NCBI GenBank assembly: GCA_037953745.1
Contig: JBAKBP010012996.1
Coordinates: 1 to 64,000 of the forward strand
Reading direction: 5' to 3'
Origin: Lithodes maja
Taxonomy: Eukaryota; Arthropoda; Malacostraca; Decapoda; Lithodidae
Length of the DNA: 64,000 bases
A model generated the notes under the pieces. That model did no database searches and was not told where the DNA came from. It saw only the letters and a program-made list of their open reading frames with translations. The position numbers and the translations under genes were made by a program. Shown in pieces: positions 1-11,484 of the stretch. Every line of letters starts with the position of its first letter. Position 1 is the first letter of the stretch.

Positions 1-486
1 GGGATGTTGAGTTTAATAAAAATTAGAGAATGAGAAAGGAGAAGTCGAGAGAGAGAGATACTATGCAAAGTCGCGAGTATGGGGGACAGAATTGCAAAGG
101 ATGTAGGTGATACGCGTGTCAGGCAAGCTCTGAGCTGGTAAAGAACACGAGGCAGCGACGGGAAGGGACTAGTTGACCACCCGGCCGCCAACGCCGTCAG
201 CGCCCAAGCGAGCCGCGTCATAGCTCACCTCGCTGCCGGGTGTACTCCCTCACACTCTCCCGCTCGCCACCCACACAAGCAACATTTATATTATAGCGAA
301 TATAAAATATAAGACGCGGCCACAGACCAAAACAAAGACCATTTCTAGACTGTCTGTGGCAACACGACACTAATGAAATAAAGCAGATCATTCTAGGACA
401 ACTGTAGCCTATCCCCCCATCCTGGTGAGCGCTAGCGAGCTGCAATGCCCCACGCAACCATTCTGCTAACGCCGGGAGGCGTCACA
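1..486 (-). mobile_element. Partial LTR of Gypsy family A
   Basis: This stretch is the reverse complement of the first ~489 bases of the LTR at 33611-35314, with only scattered differences. Its terminal TGTGACGCC lies at 486 reading leftward. The rest of the LTR and any internal region would lie left of the window. Nothing of family A follows to the right, so this is either the 5' LTR of a minus-strand element or a solo LTR. It contains no gene. Confidence 0.93.
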
Positions 487-511
487 ACACACACATACAC
501 ACACACACACA
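487..511. repeat. (CA)n microsatellite
   Basis: An ACACAC tract with one T interruption directly abuts the LTR end, so a short target duplication of ACAC type cannot be told apart from the repeat. Confidence 0.9.
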
Positions 512-585
512 GGGAACTAAGCCTAAAGCTAATGAATTATTAAATAGGTGAGTTAATGGGTAACTTAATTCGTCCTTGCATTCTT

Positions 586-1560
586 TTAATTCCCTAGCAT
601 ACCTGGACCTGGAGATTTCTGAGATTTTAGTCTATCTATTTCCTTAATTACTTCGTCACTAGTGACCTGAACTGTGCTTAATATTTCGTCTATACTACCG
701 TTAAAAACTTGGTTGACTACTGGAACTTGATCTAAATTTTCGTTTGTAAAAATAGAAAGGAAATTACTATTTACAGTATTGCACATTTCTAACTCATCAT
801 CTGTAATCTCACCTATCACATTCTTAAGGAGCCCTACTGTATCCTTTACCTTAGATTTATACAATTGATAAAATGCTTTAGGGTTGTTTTGGGATTCATT
901 TGCTACCTTGACTTTGTAGTTTCTTTTTTCCTTCCTAATTTCCTTCTTTACCTGCCTCGACAAGTTATGGTGATATCCTATAAGGTGGATTTCGCCTTTC
1001 TGTATTTTTCTGTATACACATCTCTTTCTACCTATAAGATCTAATAACTTATTTGTCATCCATTTTGGTTGGTTTGTATGTGATCTAAATTGTCTTTTTG
1101 GTATATATTTATCTTGTTCGCTCTGTAAGGCAGAGATGAACTGATTATACACGCTATTTAAATTTTCAGTTGGTTGTCTAACTATCGCAGCTGTGTGACC
1201 CACCTGGTCCCGACATCTCTGTTCTGCTGGAACTAATTGGCTTACTTGACCTAAATCTCCTGCCTCACCTTTAATTCTGAGTGACCTTTTTAATCCCCTA
1301 AAATTTGCCTTTCTAAAGTCGGGGATAAGAACCTTATTTTCCTTTGGTTTATAATTTAATTCTATAGATAAATATATTGATTTATGGTCACTGTTCCCTA
1401 GCTGATCGCCCACTTCTAAATCTTTTATCCAATTTTCTCTGTTGCTAAGAACTAGGTCCAGAATATTATATCCTCTAGTTGGCGAATTTACAAATTGAAA
1501 GAGAAAGTTGTCTAGAAAATCTTCGGATTCGTTATTGCTAGTTTGATTAACGAGATGTGC
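586..1560 (-). pseudogene. CR1-like LINE ORF2 fragment (endonuclease C-terminus to RT start)
   Basis: An uninterrupted frame reads from about 1558 down to 586. It begins in the C-terminal part of an apurinic-type endonuclease, with FVNSPTRGYNILDLVLSN and then the catalytic-type GNSDHKS. It continues through the basic linker found before reverse transcriptase in CR1-like LINEs (KPKWMTNKLLDLIGRKR; NNPKAFYQLYKS) and ends at KSQKSPGPG, where the RT domain starts. No RT catalytic core follows, so the copy is truncated at its 3' side. It is related to, but clearly a different subfamily from, the copies at 2465-5560 and 60844-64000. No initiator methionine is apparent; the first in-frame start-like codon is GTG at 1413. 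It is a dead fragment with no product expected. Confidence 0.82.
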
Positions 1561-1587
1561 TTAACCATAGTTAACGGAATTATCAAC

Positions 1588-1615
1588 CACCCCCACAACC
1601 ATTGTTGTGGGGGTG
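1588..1615. other. Perfect 12-bp hairpin
   Basis: CACCCCCACAAC and GTTGTGGGGGTG form a perfect 12-bp stem around the four-base loop CATT. It lies between two oppositely oriented LINE fragments. It could be a small foldback or a retroelement 3' structure; no function is assigned. Confidence 0.85.
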
Positions 1616-1822
1616 CTAGAGATATTAGTTGATAAAGTAGTGGAAGTAGGATTTAAAAATGGCGAAGTCCCACCAAAAGAAAGGAAATTATATTACGTGA
1701 TACAGTGAAATAATAGTTAATAATGCAGCAATGGAAGTTCGTCATTATCTATCAAAGTAAAAGCAATAACACAAGTAAATCAGATACTCTAATAAGGAAT
1801 AAATTGAGTAGGCCTATATATT

Positions 1823-2262
1823 ATGCAAACTGTAGAAACTTATACAACACAATGGACTAGCTTAGAGCAATTGTTGCTAAAGAGTATTTTAGCATAATTA
1901 CGGTTTCTGAAACATGGATAAATACTGGCTCCAGACACATCTGGTGCACAATTTCATATAGCCTACCTGGATAAATTTTATTTAAATGTTATAGAACAGG
2001 TCGGGGAGGTGGAGTAACAGTCTTTGTTACTGGTTCATTAAAAAAGCTGCATTAAACATGAAAGCAAATGGCTGCAATGAAAGTATTTGGGTAGAAATTG
2101 GTGAGGGTAGTGAGACCATAGTTATTGGTGTTATTTATAGAGCACTTAATTTGAGTAGAAATGAAAGAAAATTACTATATGAGTAACAATATATGTATTT
2201 TAGGTGATTATAATTGGACTCGTTATAATTGAAGTAGCGACAGTGAATCTGAAGACTTATTA
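1823..2262 (+). pseudogene. Degenerate LINE endonuclease N-terminal half
   Basis: Plus-strand reading, with stops and frame changes, gives the order of motifs expected of an APE-type endonuclease: a CRNL...NTMD start like the 'NARS' region, ITVSETWINT (the catalytic E segment), RTGRGGGVTVFV, VIGVIYRA, and ILGDYNWTRYN ending near ESEDL. It lies in the opposite orientation to the fragment at 586-1560, which begins at the equivalent ESEDF position. The two may be halves of one insertion inverted by twin priming, or two unrelated fragments. Short open frames past 2204 are not real genes. Confidence 0.5.
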
Positions 2263-2464
2263 TACGTACAAAGGAGTACAAAGGAAATCAAGCAACAACA
2301 GATCTAGTGACCCTTCTAGGTTGCTTCTCCTCCAAAACACTGAGGATCTAGTGTCCAAACAGTGGTTTAGAGTGGGTAAGGGAACATTGGAAAGGGAATT
2401 ACCGCCCTGGAACTAATGTCCGTGGCAGGATTAGGAAGTTAGTAGAGGACAGATGGGTTAGTAA

Positions 2465-5400
2465 CTGAGGGGGGTATAAAATAAAGTTATTCATTTACAA
2501 ACGCAGTCAGTCGCGGGTTTGATGCGAGATATTTGTCTAGGCGGAGTTTAAATGAATCAACGGTGATGCAGTCTATAACGTTTCGGGGAAGCCCATTCCA
2601 CAAGTTGGCAACTCGATTGAAGAAGAAATTCTTAGATTCGTGCGAGTTAAAAGATTTACCAATAATTTTGCAACCATTTCCCCGCGTGTAATTAGATTGG
2701 TCGATAGTGAAGTACTTACTACAGTTCATATTGTCGATGCCTTTGATGATTTTGAACACTTGAATTAAGTCACCTCTTAATCTGCGCTGGGTTAAAGGAA
2801 ATAGATTTAATTCTCTAAGACGCTCTTGCTCTTCGTATGGTTTGTTCTTTAGGCTAGGTATCATTTTGGTAACTCTACGTTGAACTCGTTCTAGCTTGTT
2901 TATATCTTTTTGGTAATATGGGCACCAGGATTGAACGCAGTATTCCAGAAGAGGGCGGACTAAGGAACTGTAAAGCGTTAGGATAACTTCTTTGGATTTA
3001 TGCTCAAATGACCTGCCTATAAAGCCAATTATTTTGTTTGCCTTCTTAACAACTTCTGAACATTGTTGACTCGGTTTTAGGTTACTCGATATTGTTACTC
3101 CCAGATCGGTTTCTCTGTTTACATTCTTAAGCTGAGTGCCATTCATCGAATAGTTTGCTTTCTCATTTAGGTATCCGATATGTAGTACTTTACATGTATC
3201 CGCATTGAAACTCATTTGCCAAATTTGGGCCCAACATGACAATTTATCTAGATTGTGTTGCATATCGTCAACTTGTTCATTTGAGAGTACGCTATTTGCA
3301 ATTTTTGTATCGTCAGCAAATTTTGAGATTGTACAGGTGAGACCCTCATCTATGTCGTTGATGTAAATTAGAAAGAGAAATTGGTCCTAGTACCGATCCC
3401 TGGGGTATCCCGCTACTTACATTGGTCCATTTAGATGCCTTACCGTTTATGACTACTCTTTGCTTTCTGTTGCTGAGCCAATTTCCTATCCATTTCAACA
3501 CACCGTCTTGTATTCCATGCGCTTTTAGTTTTAGCAGTAAACGTTTGTGGGGAACTTTGTCAGAGGCCTTTTGAAATTCAAGGTATATAATATCTACAGC
3601 TTTACTCTCATCGTAGAGGTTGAGGATATCGTGGAAGAAGTCTAAGAGGTTTGTTAAACAGGAACGTTTTTTACGAAAGCCGTGTTGAGTATCTTTAAGT
3701 ATGTTATTTTCCTCTAAGTGATATACGAGTCTGTCTCTTATGACCGTTTCTAGCATTTTACATACAACTGAGGTTAAGCTAATTGGACGATAGTTACTGG
3801 GTAGGGATTTGCTGCCTTTTTTGAATATCGGTGTTACGTTAGCTAGCTTCCACTTATCAGGCATAGTTCCAGACTGCAAGGATTTATTGAATAGTAATGT
3901 CATTGGTTTGGAGAGCTCATCCTTAGCTTCCTTTAGAACTCTAGGCGAGATTGTATCAGGTCCAGGCGTTTTATTTACCTTGAGTTTATCTAAACAATTC
4001 AATACTTCTCTCTCTGTAATGGTGATATTGCTTAGAGCATCTGAATTATCAATCTGAATAGGCGATGGTGTAGGGATATCACTGAGGTCTTCTGTTGTAA
4101 AAACTGATGCAAAGAAGGTATTGAGGGCATTACTCATTTGTACTTCGTCTTTGGTGTATTCTCCATTTTCATCGACTAACGGTCCAACAGTTGAAGTAAC
4201 TACTTTTTTCTTTCTGATATAACTATAGAAATCTTTCGGGTTTGTTTTACTTTGATTCGCAATATGTAACTCTAAGGTCTTTTTATTTTGCTTAATTAAC
4301 TTTTTGGCTTTGCGTCGTAGCTCTACAAATTTCAGCCGTTCTTCGTCATTTTGTGAGGATTTTAATCTATCATTAGCAATTTTTTTAGCAAGCAGGCAGT
4401 TTGAAAAATCTTTATTCCACCATTTGGGCTTATTATTATGGCCTGGACGCCGTATTTTCGATGGTATGCAGTCTTGCACTGCTTTTAGGTAAGTGGTTTC
4501 GAATAACTTCCAAGATGTATTTATGTCGTTATTGTTAATTAAAAAGCTCCAGTCAGTTTCTTTAAACATAGCTCTAAGTTTATGGAAGTTTCCTTTCTTG
4601 AAATTAGGGACTTTTTCGATGCTACTATTGGTTCGTTACTAGTAAACTTTAAAGTGAAAGTTATCGTACGATGGTCGCTGTTACTGAATTCATCACCAAC
4701 ATTCAAATTCTCTATCAATTCTTCTTTTGTTGCAATTACAATGTCAAGAACGTTATTACAACGGGTCGGCGTTCGAACAAATTGATAAAGCGAACTCTCT
4801 TGCAAGTTCGTATACAAATCATGTCCGGAGTGTGAAGTAAGAGTATCGCCCCACTTGGTCACAGGTAAATTAAAGTCGCCAAAAATAACGGTATCTTGTG
4901 AGTTACTTACATCTGCAATTTGTTCGTAAATTTCTCGGTCAGTTTGCACTGATTGAGCTGGAGGTCTGTATATTAACGCAAGTATTATTTTTGTACCTTT
5001 ATTATTCTTTATTAGCACAAAATATGTGTCGACGTTCATAATTTGAGGTTTTGACAAGAGGGTAGGGTTAAGACTTTCTTTGATATAAAGTAAAACGCCA
5101 CCTCCATTTCGATTTATTCGGCTTTTCTCAAACATTACATAACCGGGAAGTGAATACTCTGCTAAAAAGTCTCTATCTTCTGTATTGAGCCAAGATTCTG
5201 TTATGCCAATCACATAATAATTTTCTGTAAACACTAGCTCCTCTAAATCTGAAAATTTATTGCGTATGCTACGAGCGTTTGCATAGAAAACCTTTAAATT
5301 TGTTATTTTAGAACTCACGGAACGGAACGCTCTTTAATAATATGTTTGGTTCTTGTCGGATCTACATTTATGTTCATGGCTGTCCTCGGTCCTCGCTGTC

Positions 5401-5560
5401 TTCGGTCCTTATCGCTGGTGGTCCTCGGTTGCCTCTGTTTTTTGCTTGGCGTTGGATGATTTATGTCACTGCTGCTTCTTCTCGGATGGCGTTTTTTTAT
5501 CCATGGCTGCGGACTGCTTCGTGTAGGAGACGACCCATGCGTGCTGTAGTACTGTAGTAC
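2465..5560 (-). mobile_element. CR1-like non-LTR retrotransposon, copy 1
   Basis: This minus-strand copy is co-linear with the plus-strand copy at the right edge of the window. Homology starts near 5560, where the 5' leader has an ATGGATAAA-type start with an early stop, and runs through endonuclease and reverse transcriptase to a stop codon at 2487. A short AT-rich 3' sequence lies beyond. I could not recognise a target-site duplication, and the outer ends are approximate. Confidence 0.85.
2487..5318 (-). pseudogene. CR1-like ORF2: endonuclease-reverse transcriptase, one frameshift
   Basis: Reading leftward from 5318, the N-terminal APE endonuclease shows YANARSIRNKF, GITESWLNTED, NGGGVLLYI, FGDFNLPVTKW and NSDHRTITF. 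A basic linker follows, then reverse transcriptase with NKTPGPDTISPRVLKE, NYRPISLTSVVCK, DTQHGFRKKRSCLTN and SGIPQGSVLGP. One extra T at about 3378, relative to the sister copy, shifts the frame immediately before the catalytic FADD segment. The C-terminal half resumes at about 3263 with HNLDKLSCWAQIWQMSF and ends at 2487. A second lesion is a changed KAFDKV (reads KASDKV). The enzyme would nick target DNA and copy LINE RNA in the nucleus; this copy cannot make a complete product. Confidence 0.9.
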
Positions 5561-7051
5561 GTAGTACTTAATAGAGGATATTCATAGACTCTAGAACATT
5601 AGGTGTCCAAACGTGCATATTTCTATTAATTAATTAATTAATTCGCGTACAGAGCTACACTACTTTTCAATAGCATTTTCCAGACCCATGCTCATAATAA
5701 CAGCTTGAGAATTATGAGACATTTTGACAACATATTTTGGTTATCATTAAACGATCTTATACAACTTAGGAAGGCGATTGGCCCATCAAAATAAAACATC
5801 TAACTCTATTAAATATGTTACGTTTTAAAGCAGATGGATACAAACCATTTTATATCAACACTGATTGCATCTACACGTGTGGTGAGCTGGTAAAGAAGAG
5901 GAGCGGGTGGGTGTGGGGGCTGGGTGGTAGGGAGGGAGTCGGTAGGGTTGTTTGGTGATTTGCAATGCCAAATGGAGACTCAGTTATTGTTAATAATTTA
6001 GTATCTCTATTTCATTACGAGGAAGCTTTACTTCATATGAAGTGAACTACAAGGGAATTGTTTTCAGCTTAGGAAGGATCTTTTTTTAAGTCAATCAATA
6101 TATTTATTCAAGCAGATCGTTCTTTAAGGTTCGCTGATCCAGAAGTAGGCACATATTCTGTGAGTGGGATTCCCAGTCCCAACTTTCAGGGGCTGATCCT
6201 CCCTACCCTTTTTGTAAAGAAGTGCTGGCTACTAACTACTTACTGACGGACAGATCGTTCTTTAAGTCGAATACAATAGTCTGATATAAACATTAATGAA
6301 GTAGAAAACATGCTCTATGATATTAAGAAAGGGCTAACAATATATTGATAAGATATTCCGAATGTATTTTAGTATGATTAATGTTATGAAATATAAAAAC
6401 ATCATATGAAGTCAGGGTAACGTAACATCATTCTCCATAACTGAAAATTGTCATTACATTACGTTACATTAACCCGTCCAGTACCGATGCTGTTTGTGTT
6501 ATTGGTTTCAACTATAAGTAGACGATAATCAGAAGATAAGACAAATATGTGGCAGCTACGGGGATCAATTTATATAATATATAACGTTCAATTTGGTAGA
6601 CGGCCTTCCGAAACTGAATAGAATCGTCATTATCAGAATATAATATACTAGACGTTACCGGTACTAGATGGGTTGCTAAGCTCTAGCGTCACACGATACT
6701 GAACTAATATGTAAAACGTATTAAGAACAAGGATGTCCAAATATCACGAAGCAAGTGAATAAGATGAAGGAATGATATAATGGGCCACAGTGGAAAGCAT
6801 TAACCCTTCCAGTACCAGCGATGTATTCAAAACTTGATTTCAACAATAATGATCCTTTCACTACCAGGACCGTCTGTTTACCTTTCATTATGGCTGAAGT
6901 TAGACGGTTTTAAGCAGTTGAAGAAGGACCTACTTAATTCAGAGGGCATGTTGAGATCGCATATCCATCTGTGAGACCAAGATTTGCATTAAACAATACA
7001 GGAAATCGTCTATCCCTTCTTCTCCCTTTTCCTTCTTGATAATTGTAATTT
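5561..7051. other. AT-rich stretch without a recognised gene
   Basis: No open frame with recognisable protein features was seen on either strand. The tract contains a TAGTAC-rich palindromic patch near 5545-5570, TTAATTAATTAA near 5625-5643, and a small inverted-repeat element described separately at 6473-6672. A second TTAACCC...CCAGTACC motif occurs at 6800-6816. Nothing else is supported. Confidence 0.7.
6473..6672. mobile_element. Possible piggyBac-like MITE
   Basis: The left end reads TTAA then CCCGTCCAGTACCG, and near 6658-6672 the inverse CGGTACTAGATGGGTT occurs. This gives imperfect ~15-bp terminal inverted repeats about 200 bp apart. A TTAA target site with a CCC start is typical of piggyBac elements, but the right target copy reads TTGC. 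There is no coding capacity. The call is tentative. Confidence 0.35.
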
Positions 7052-7062
7052 ACCCCATTTGG

Positions 7063-8419
7063 AACTCGCCCCCACAACTTCCTGGAGGGTGGTCAGAACC
7101 TTAGGCTCTGACCACCTCCCGATCATTATCACCACCAAAACCAGACTCACCCCAGCTAGCCACAAACACACATACACCAATTATAAAAGAGCTAACTGGG
7201 AAGCATTTACAAATGAGACCGAACAACACTTCACAACTCTAAACAGTACACCCATCACTAACATCAACAATGCTGTACACATACTCAATAAAACTATCCA
7301 AAACGCTGACAAGAAACACATTCCAAGAGGTAACAGAAAAAGACACAACCCCAACTTCACACCAGAAATTCAAAACCTCATCAGACAACGCGACACACTG
7401 AAACACTCCCCAGCACCCCACACACAAGACATCACACAACAAATTCAAGCACTCAACACCCAAACTAACAACAAAATACAAGAACAACAAAAACTAAATT
7501 GGAATAACTTCCTACAAACACTTGATCACAAAACAAACCCCAAAAAACTCTACAAAACACTAAACAGCATCACACTTTCCAACAGCAACACAACACAATC
7601 ACATGCTGCAATCACAACAACAGACTCTACTCCTTCATGTAAACAACAAGCAAACACTCTCATCAATCACTTCTCACATGTCAGCCACCTAAAACCTCAC
7701 AAAGACGACCGACGTGTCATCCGACGTAAGAGACAATTCCCCACAGACCCTGACTATACACCCTTCACCAATCACCAGACAAAGCATATCATCAACAATC
7801 TCAAGCACTCACCCGCCTGTGGCCTAGACAACATAAGCAACATACACCTCAGACACCTGGGACCACAAGGCATACAAACACTCACTAACATATCAAACTA
7901 CAGCTATTCACACAACACAATACCAGACATTTGGAAGCATGGTATCATCATCACATTCCCCAAACCCAACAAAGACCCCACGCTACCCTCCTCGCACCGC
8001 CCCATTACACTCCTTTGCTCCCCCTCCAAAGTCATGGAACGCCTAGTATTACAACTAATTACACCCGACCTACCCCTAGCTCCAACACAACATGGCTTTA
8101 GGCCACTGCACTCCACAAACACTCTTCTCACAGACCTTACACAAAGAGCTTTTGACGGCATCAACTCAGCTAGATCACCACACAGATCACTATTAGCCAC
8201 ACTCGACATTAGTAAAGCCTTCGATGCCATCCCACGCCACAACCTAACAAACAAAATCTACAACACAAACATGCACAACAACACAAAAAGGTGGCTGGCC
8301 AACTTCCTAGCAGGCAGATGTGCACACGTATCTTTTGCCGGTCAGTCATCTAAAATCAGAAACTTTCCAAACGGAGTCCCACAAGGATCCGTCCTATCGC
8401 CCGCACTCTTCAATCTGTT
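7063..8419 (+). pseudogene. Jockey-like LINE reverse transcriptase, N-terminal part
   Basis: The open frame starts in the endonuclease C-terminus (GSDHLPIII) and passes through a Thr/Asn-rich linker. RT motifs follow: LKHSPACGLDNISN, SHRPITLLCSPSKVMERLV, TQHGFRPLHSTNTLLTD, LATLDISKAFDAIP, and GVPQGSVLSPALFNL at the insertion point. The frame is open throughout. Codons are strongly A/C-biased (many ACA and CAC), unlike the CR1-like copies nearby. Insertion of element C cuts it within motif B/C; the translation after 8419 is LTR sequence and is not part of the protein. The clade assignment (Jockey superfamily) rests on motif pattern alone. Confidence 0.85.
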
Positions 8420-9557
8420 GTTACGGCTGGATCGGCAATACATATTCGGGATTCTTGATCGTAGGACAGAAATGGCTTATGTGACAACGACACGCTCGAT
8501 TCCAGTCCCAAATACTATATGGTCCAGACAACAAAAGCACCAACGCCCTACAGAGTTATCGTCTATGGTAACGAGGTACCTTAACTCGGCGAAAGTGTAC
8601 AACAGGGGTAGGCTATGAGGCTAAACTCCCTCAGACATTTATAGGTTACGTTATTACTAAAGAAATGCAATACTCAAGAAACTACATTAATATTAAGCCT
8701 CTAATAATGTAGAATAGAAGCAGGCTAAAGGTATAACAGTGAAATGCTAAATGACAAATGTACACGCCTACTTGAAAGCGCGTGCACTAGAATAACTGTC
8801 CCCTACTAACATGCACTAGCATGTAGCATACAAGATGTTCATGATCCAGTAGATACCTAATAATACACATGGAAGGAACATAAATAGTAGTCACTTATTA
8901 TAAGAATGAATCTATACTTGGAATAACTAAAAGGTTGCAGGCAACAGTACTGCGCCGGTAGCCTACTACCGCATAGGCTACTTCGCTTCTCTCACTCTGT
9001 CTCCCCTCTGAGTCCGTATGCGCCCTACGCAACAGAACTCCGGACACAGCAGCAAAACGACAGTGCAGTTAATTGATACATGAAAGTATTAATAGTGTTG
9101 TCTTGTGTGTGAGTAATGTGTATTGTAAAGTGTTACATACATAAACTTAAAGAGAGCTGCAATGCATAGTAAAATAAAGATATAACCCACTCATCATCCC
9201 CATGTGTTCTAGCTAGCAGGCCAAGTCACAGGAACAACGAGTCCCAGCACCGAAAGCGAGAACCCAGGAAAAGACTGCAGAGAACACAAGGACAGATAAA
9301 TTACGTTACTCTACTATACCGGCACTACGAGCGAGCTGTAGTCTCTGGTACTACACTCGCTCCTGGCTCGGTAGGCAAATCAAGGCTAAGTCCTCGCCCC
9401 TCTACAGACAACTCCTGGGCATGGTCGGGCTCTTACACATGGCACTAGTCTAGTCACAAATTGGATGATGAGCTGGGCATATAACTCGTGAACATGTAGA
9501 ACGTTCACCAACTATCCTCATCAAGAAGATCGCTGTTCACATTAACCCCTTAAATCT

Positions 9558-10523
9558 ATCTATCTATCTATCTATCTATCTATATGCTCAGGCCCAATCC
9601 CCATTTTGGGGGTAGCCGACTCAAGACAGAGCAAGAACAGGGAAAACACAAAAAACAACATAAAACAACAAATAAACACAGATAAAAAACACAAACTCAC
9701 ACACATCCAGGTCACCCAGGAGAAGACCCAGAGACCAGGGTCACCAAGGTCACTCCAGCACTCCCCCGGCCCCCGACCACCCGGAGAGGTTCCGATCTCG
9801 GCAGGCAGACATGCAGCGGAGCCAAAGCCACAAGCCCTCCCACCACACTTCCAGGCGCACCCTTCATATTAATCGTCTCCCCGGGCCAGGCGCCTGATGG
9901 ACTATTCTATAGTCCAACTTGCGCCCGACCCCTTACTCCAAATGACCACGTGTTCACTCAACTATTCACAAGCATTCTCCATTCACTCCTGTCCACCACC
10001 ACTTCCCCTGCCTGATCTATAGTCATTCCTCTATCATCCAAAGCCTTTCTTACACAGTCTCTCCATCTCAATGGGGGTCTTCCTGCCCTTCTATCTCCCC
10101 TTGTACCTGACTCACATATTCTCTTTGTAAGCCTTTCATCTCCCATTCGTTCAACATGACCATACCAGCTCAGCACCCTTCTGTCCACTCTGGCTGACAA
10201 ATGTTCCTGCTGCCCCACTCTCCTACGTATCTCTTCATTCCTCAATCTGTCTCTACGAGTAACTCCACACATACTCCTCAAGCAGCTCATCTCCATCACA
10301 TCCAGCCCTCTTTTCTCCTTTTTCTTCAGAGCCCATGTCTCAGCCCCATACATCACTGTTGGCACAACAATTCCTTGATACAGTGCACTTTTTACTTTCA
10401 CTCCGAGATTTCTCGTCTTCCACATACTTCCCATTGCTCCGAAAACCTTCCTTCCTTCACACACTCTCTGTTTTACCTCCACTTCCATACCTCCACTCCT
10501 GCTTATCGTTCCCCCTTAAATCT
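9558..10523 (-). mobile_element. 5'-truncated LINE 3' end with (GATA)n tail
   Basis: Absent from the right LTR, this segment is flanked by the 12-bp duplication CCCCTTAAATCT (9546-9557 and 10512-10523). In minus sense it ends with a (GATA)n tract, the usual kind of simple-repeat LINE tail. It also has a CCCCATTTTGGGG hairpin just upstream of the tail. It keeps only the ORF C-terminus and the 3' UTR. Confidence 0.92.
9958..10488 (-). pseudogene. LINE ORF2 C-terminal fragment
   Basis: The 176-codon frame carries the region after the RT catalytic core. Its motifs are LYQGIVVPTVMYGAETWAL, EMSCLRSMCGVTRRDRLRNEEIR, LSWYGHVERM and RAGRPPLRWRDCV. These are characteristic of the LINE families whose proteins continue past RT with a 'MYGAETW...RRDR.RNE...GHV.RM' module; I lean to an RTE/L2-like source but cannot fix the clade. 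No RT active site or endonuclease remains because the copy is 5'-truncated. It is open but has no promoter or start of its own. Confidence 0.85.
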
Positions 10524-11204
10524 AATACATGTAAATATATGCTTGTCCTAAGAGTAATACGAGAGGTGAGTGCTGAAACTCCTTTAGGACCTCAAGGGAA
10601 GGTTATGCATTTAAATAGAGAGAAGAATGAAATGAGAGTAATGTCGTCAGAGAGAAAGAGTGCAACCGTGAGAAATTGGGAGAGAGGGCAAGGGATGTTA
10701 GAATCTCAAAGGTTCTAGGCAACCTGATCATGGAACACACAGCGAGCCTCCAGGCAATGTGCAGTACGACAACATGGGCAGCCCAGGCAGCATAGGCAGG
10801 CGGCAATGGACTACCAACCCTGTCGTGCCTAGCTATAAGCGCAAGGCTGCCAACCGGTCCATACGTCTGGCAACCACCCCCCCGGCAGCGTGGCGCATTG
10901 CTACCCTCTCGCTCTGAAGCCCAACTCACTCTCTCTCTCTGAACTCCCATTGTCTTATCTATCAACTTCTCTATTGATACTACATATTAAATGGCAGGTC
11001 TCGACATGGCTTAAAACAAAACCCACCACTGGTTAGCACATGACGAGACCTTTGCAGAGATACAAAGAACATAGTTATACGTTGTCACACTCAATATAGG
11101 CAGCCAGCACGGTACAGCGGTACAGAGGTACCGCACAGTGGCGGTACAGTGGAGTACCAAGGAGTACAATCAGGTTGCGTTGCCACGCACTGGGTGCGTC
11201 ACAG

Positions 11205-11220
11205 CCCCCCCAAGATTTTA
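11205..11220 (-). other. Element C polypurine tract
   Basis: Immediately upstream of the 3' LTR, in element sense, the sequence reads TAAAATCTTGGGGGGG. This is the plus-strand DNA primer site of LTR retrotransposons. Elements A and B have a very similar CTTGGGGGG just before their 3' LTRs. Confidence 0.88.
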
Positions 11221-11484
11221 GATAATCGACCTTAGAAGCATTATCAAAATCTGACAGGCAACCAACCGACCTGCTACCCTTAGCTGCCACTAATTGCAAA
11301 AGGTGCACAACAACTGAAGTGTGAATTATACATAAAACACAATATCGCATGCATCATGCTACAATAATAAAGACTTACAAAACTAAAAAAAAAAATTTTC
11401 GTTTATTTTATTGTTTTATAATCTTTTTGGACGGCGTTATGATAGCCTAATTTTACTCCTGCTCAACCCACACACCGTGCACGA

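Larger units (their letters stand above)
8420..11203 (-). repeat. Element C 3' LTR (contains a LINE insertion)
   Basis: On the plus strand it begins TGTTACGG and ends GTCACA; in element sense it is TGTGACGC...CCGTAACA. Total length is 2784 bp, of which 966 bp is a LINE insertion plus its 12-bp target copy. The remaining 1818 bp matches the 1819-bp right LTR with about seven substitutions noticed by eye, for example near 8514, 8671 and 11175. It contains a CT-rich stretch and several short frames that have no support as genes. Confidence 0.95.

Noticed and set aside
8420..8618. C-terminal extension of the Jockey-like frame
   Set aside because: This part is LTR sequence of element C; the same peptide occurs at 16848-17066.
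10603..10965. 120-codon frame repeated at 18085-18447
   Set aside because: It lies wholly within both LTRs of element C and has no recognised domain or coding constraint.
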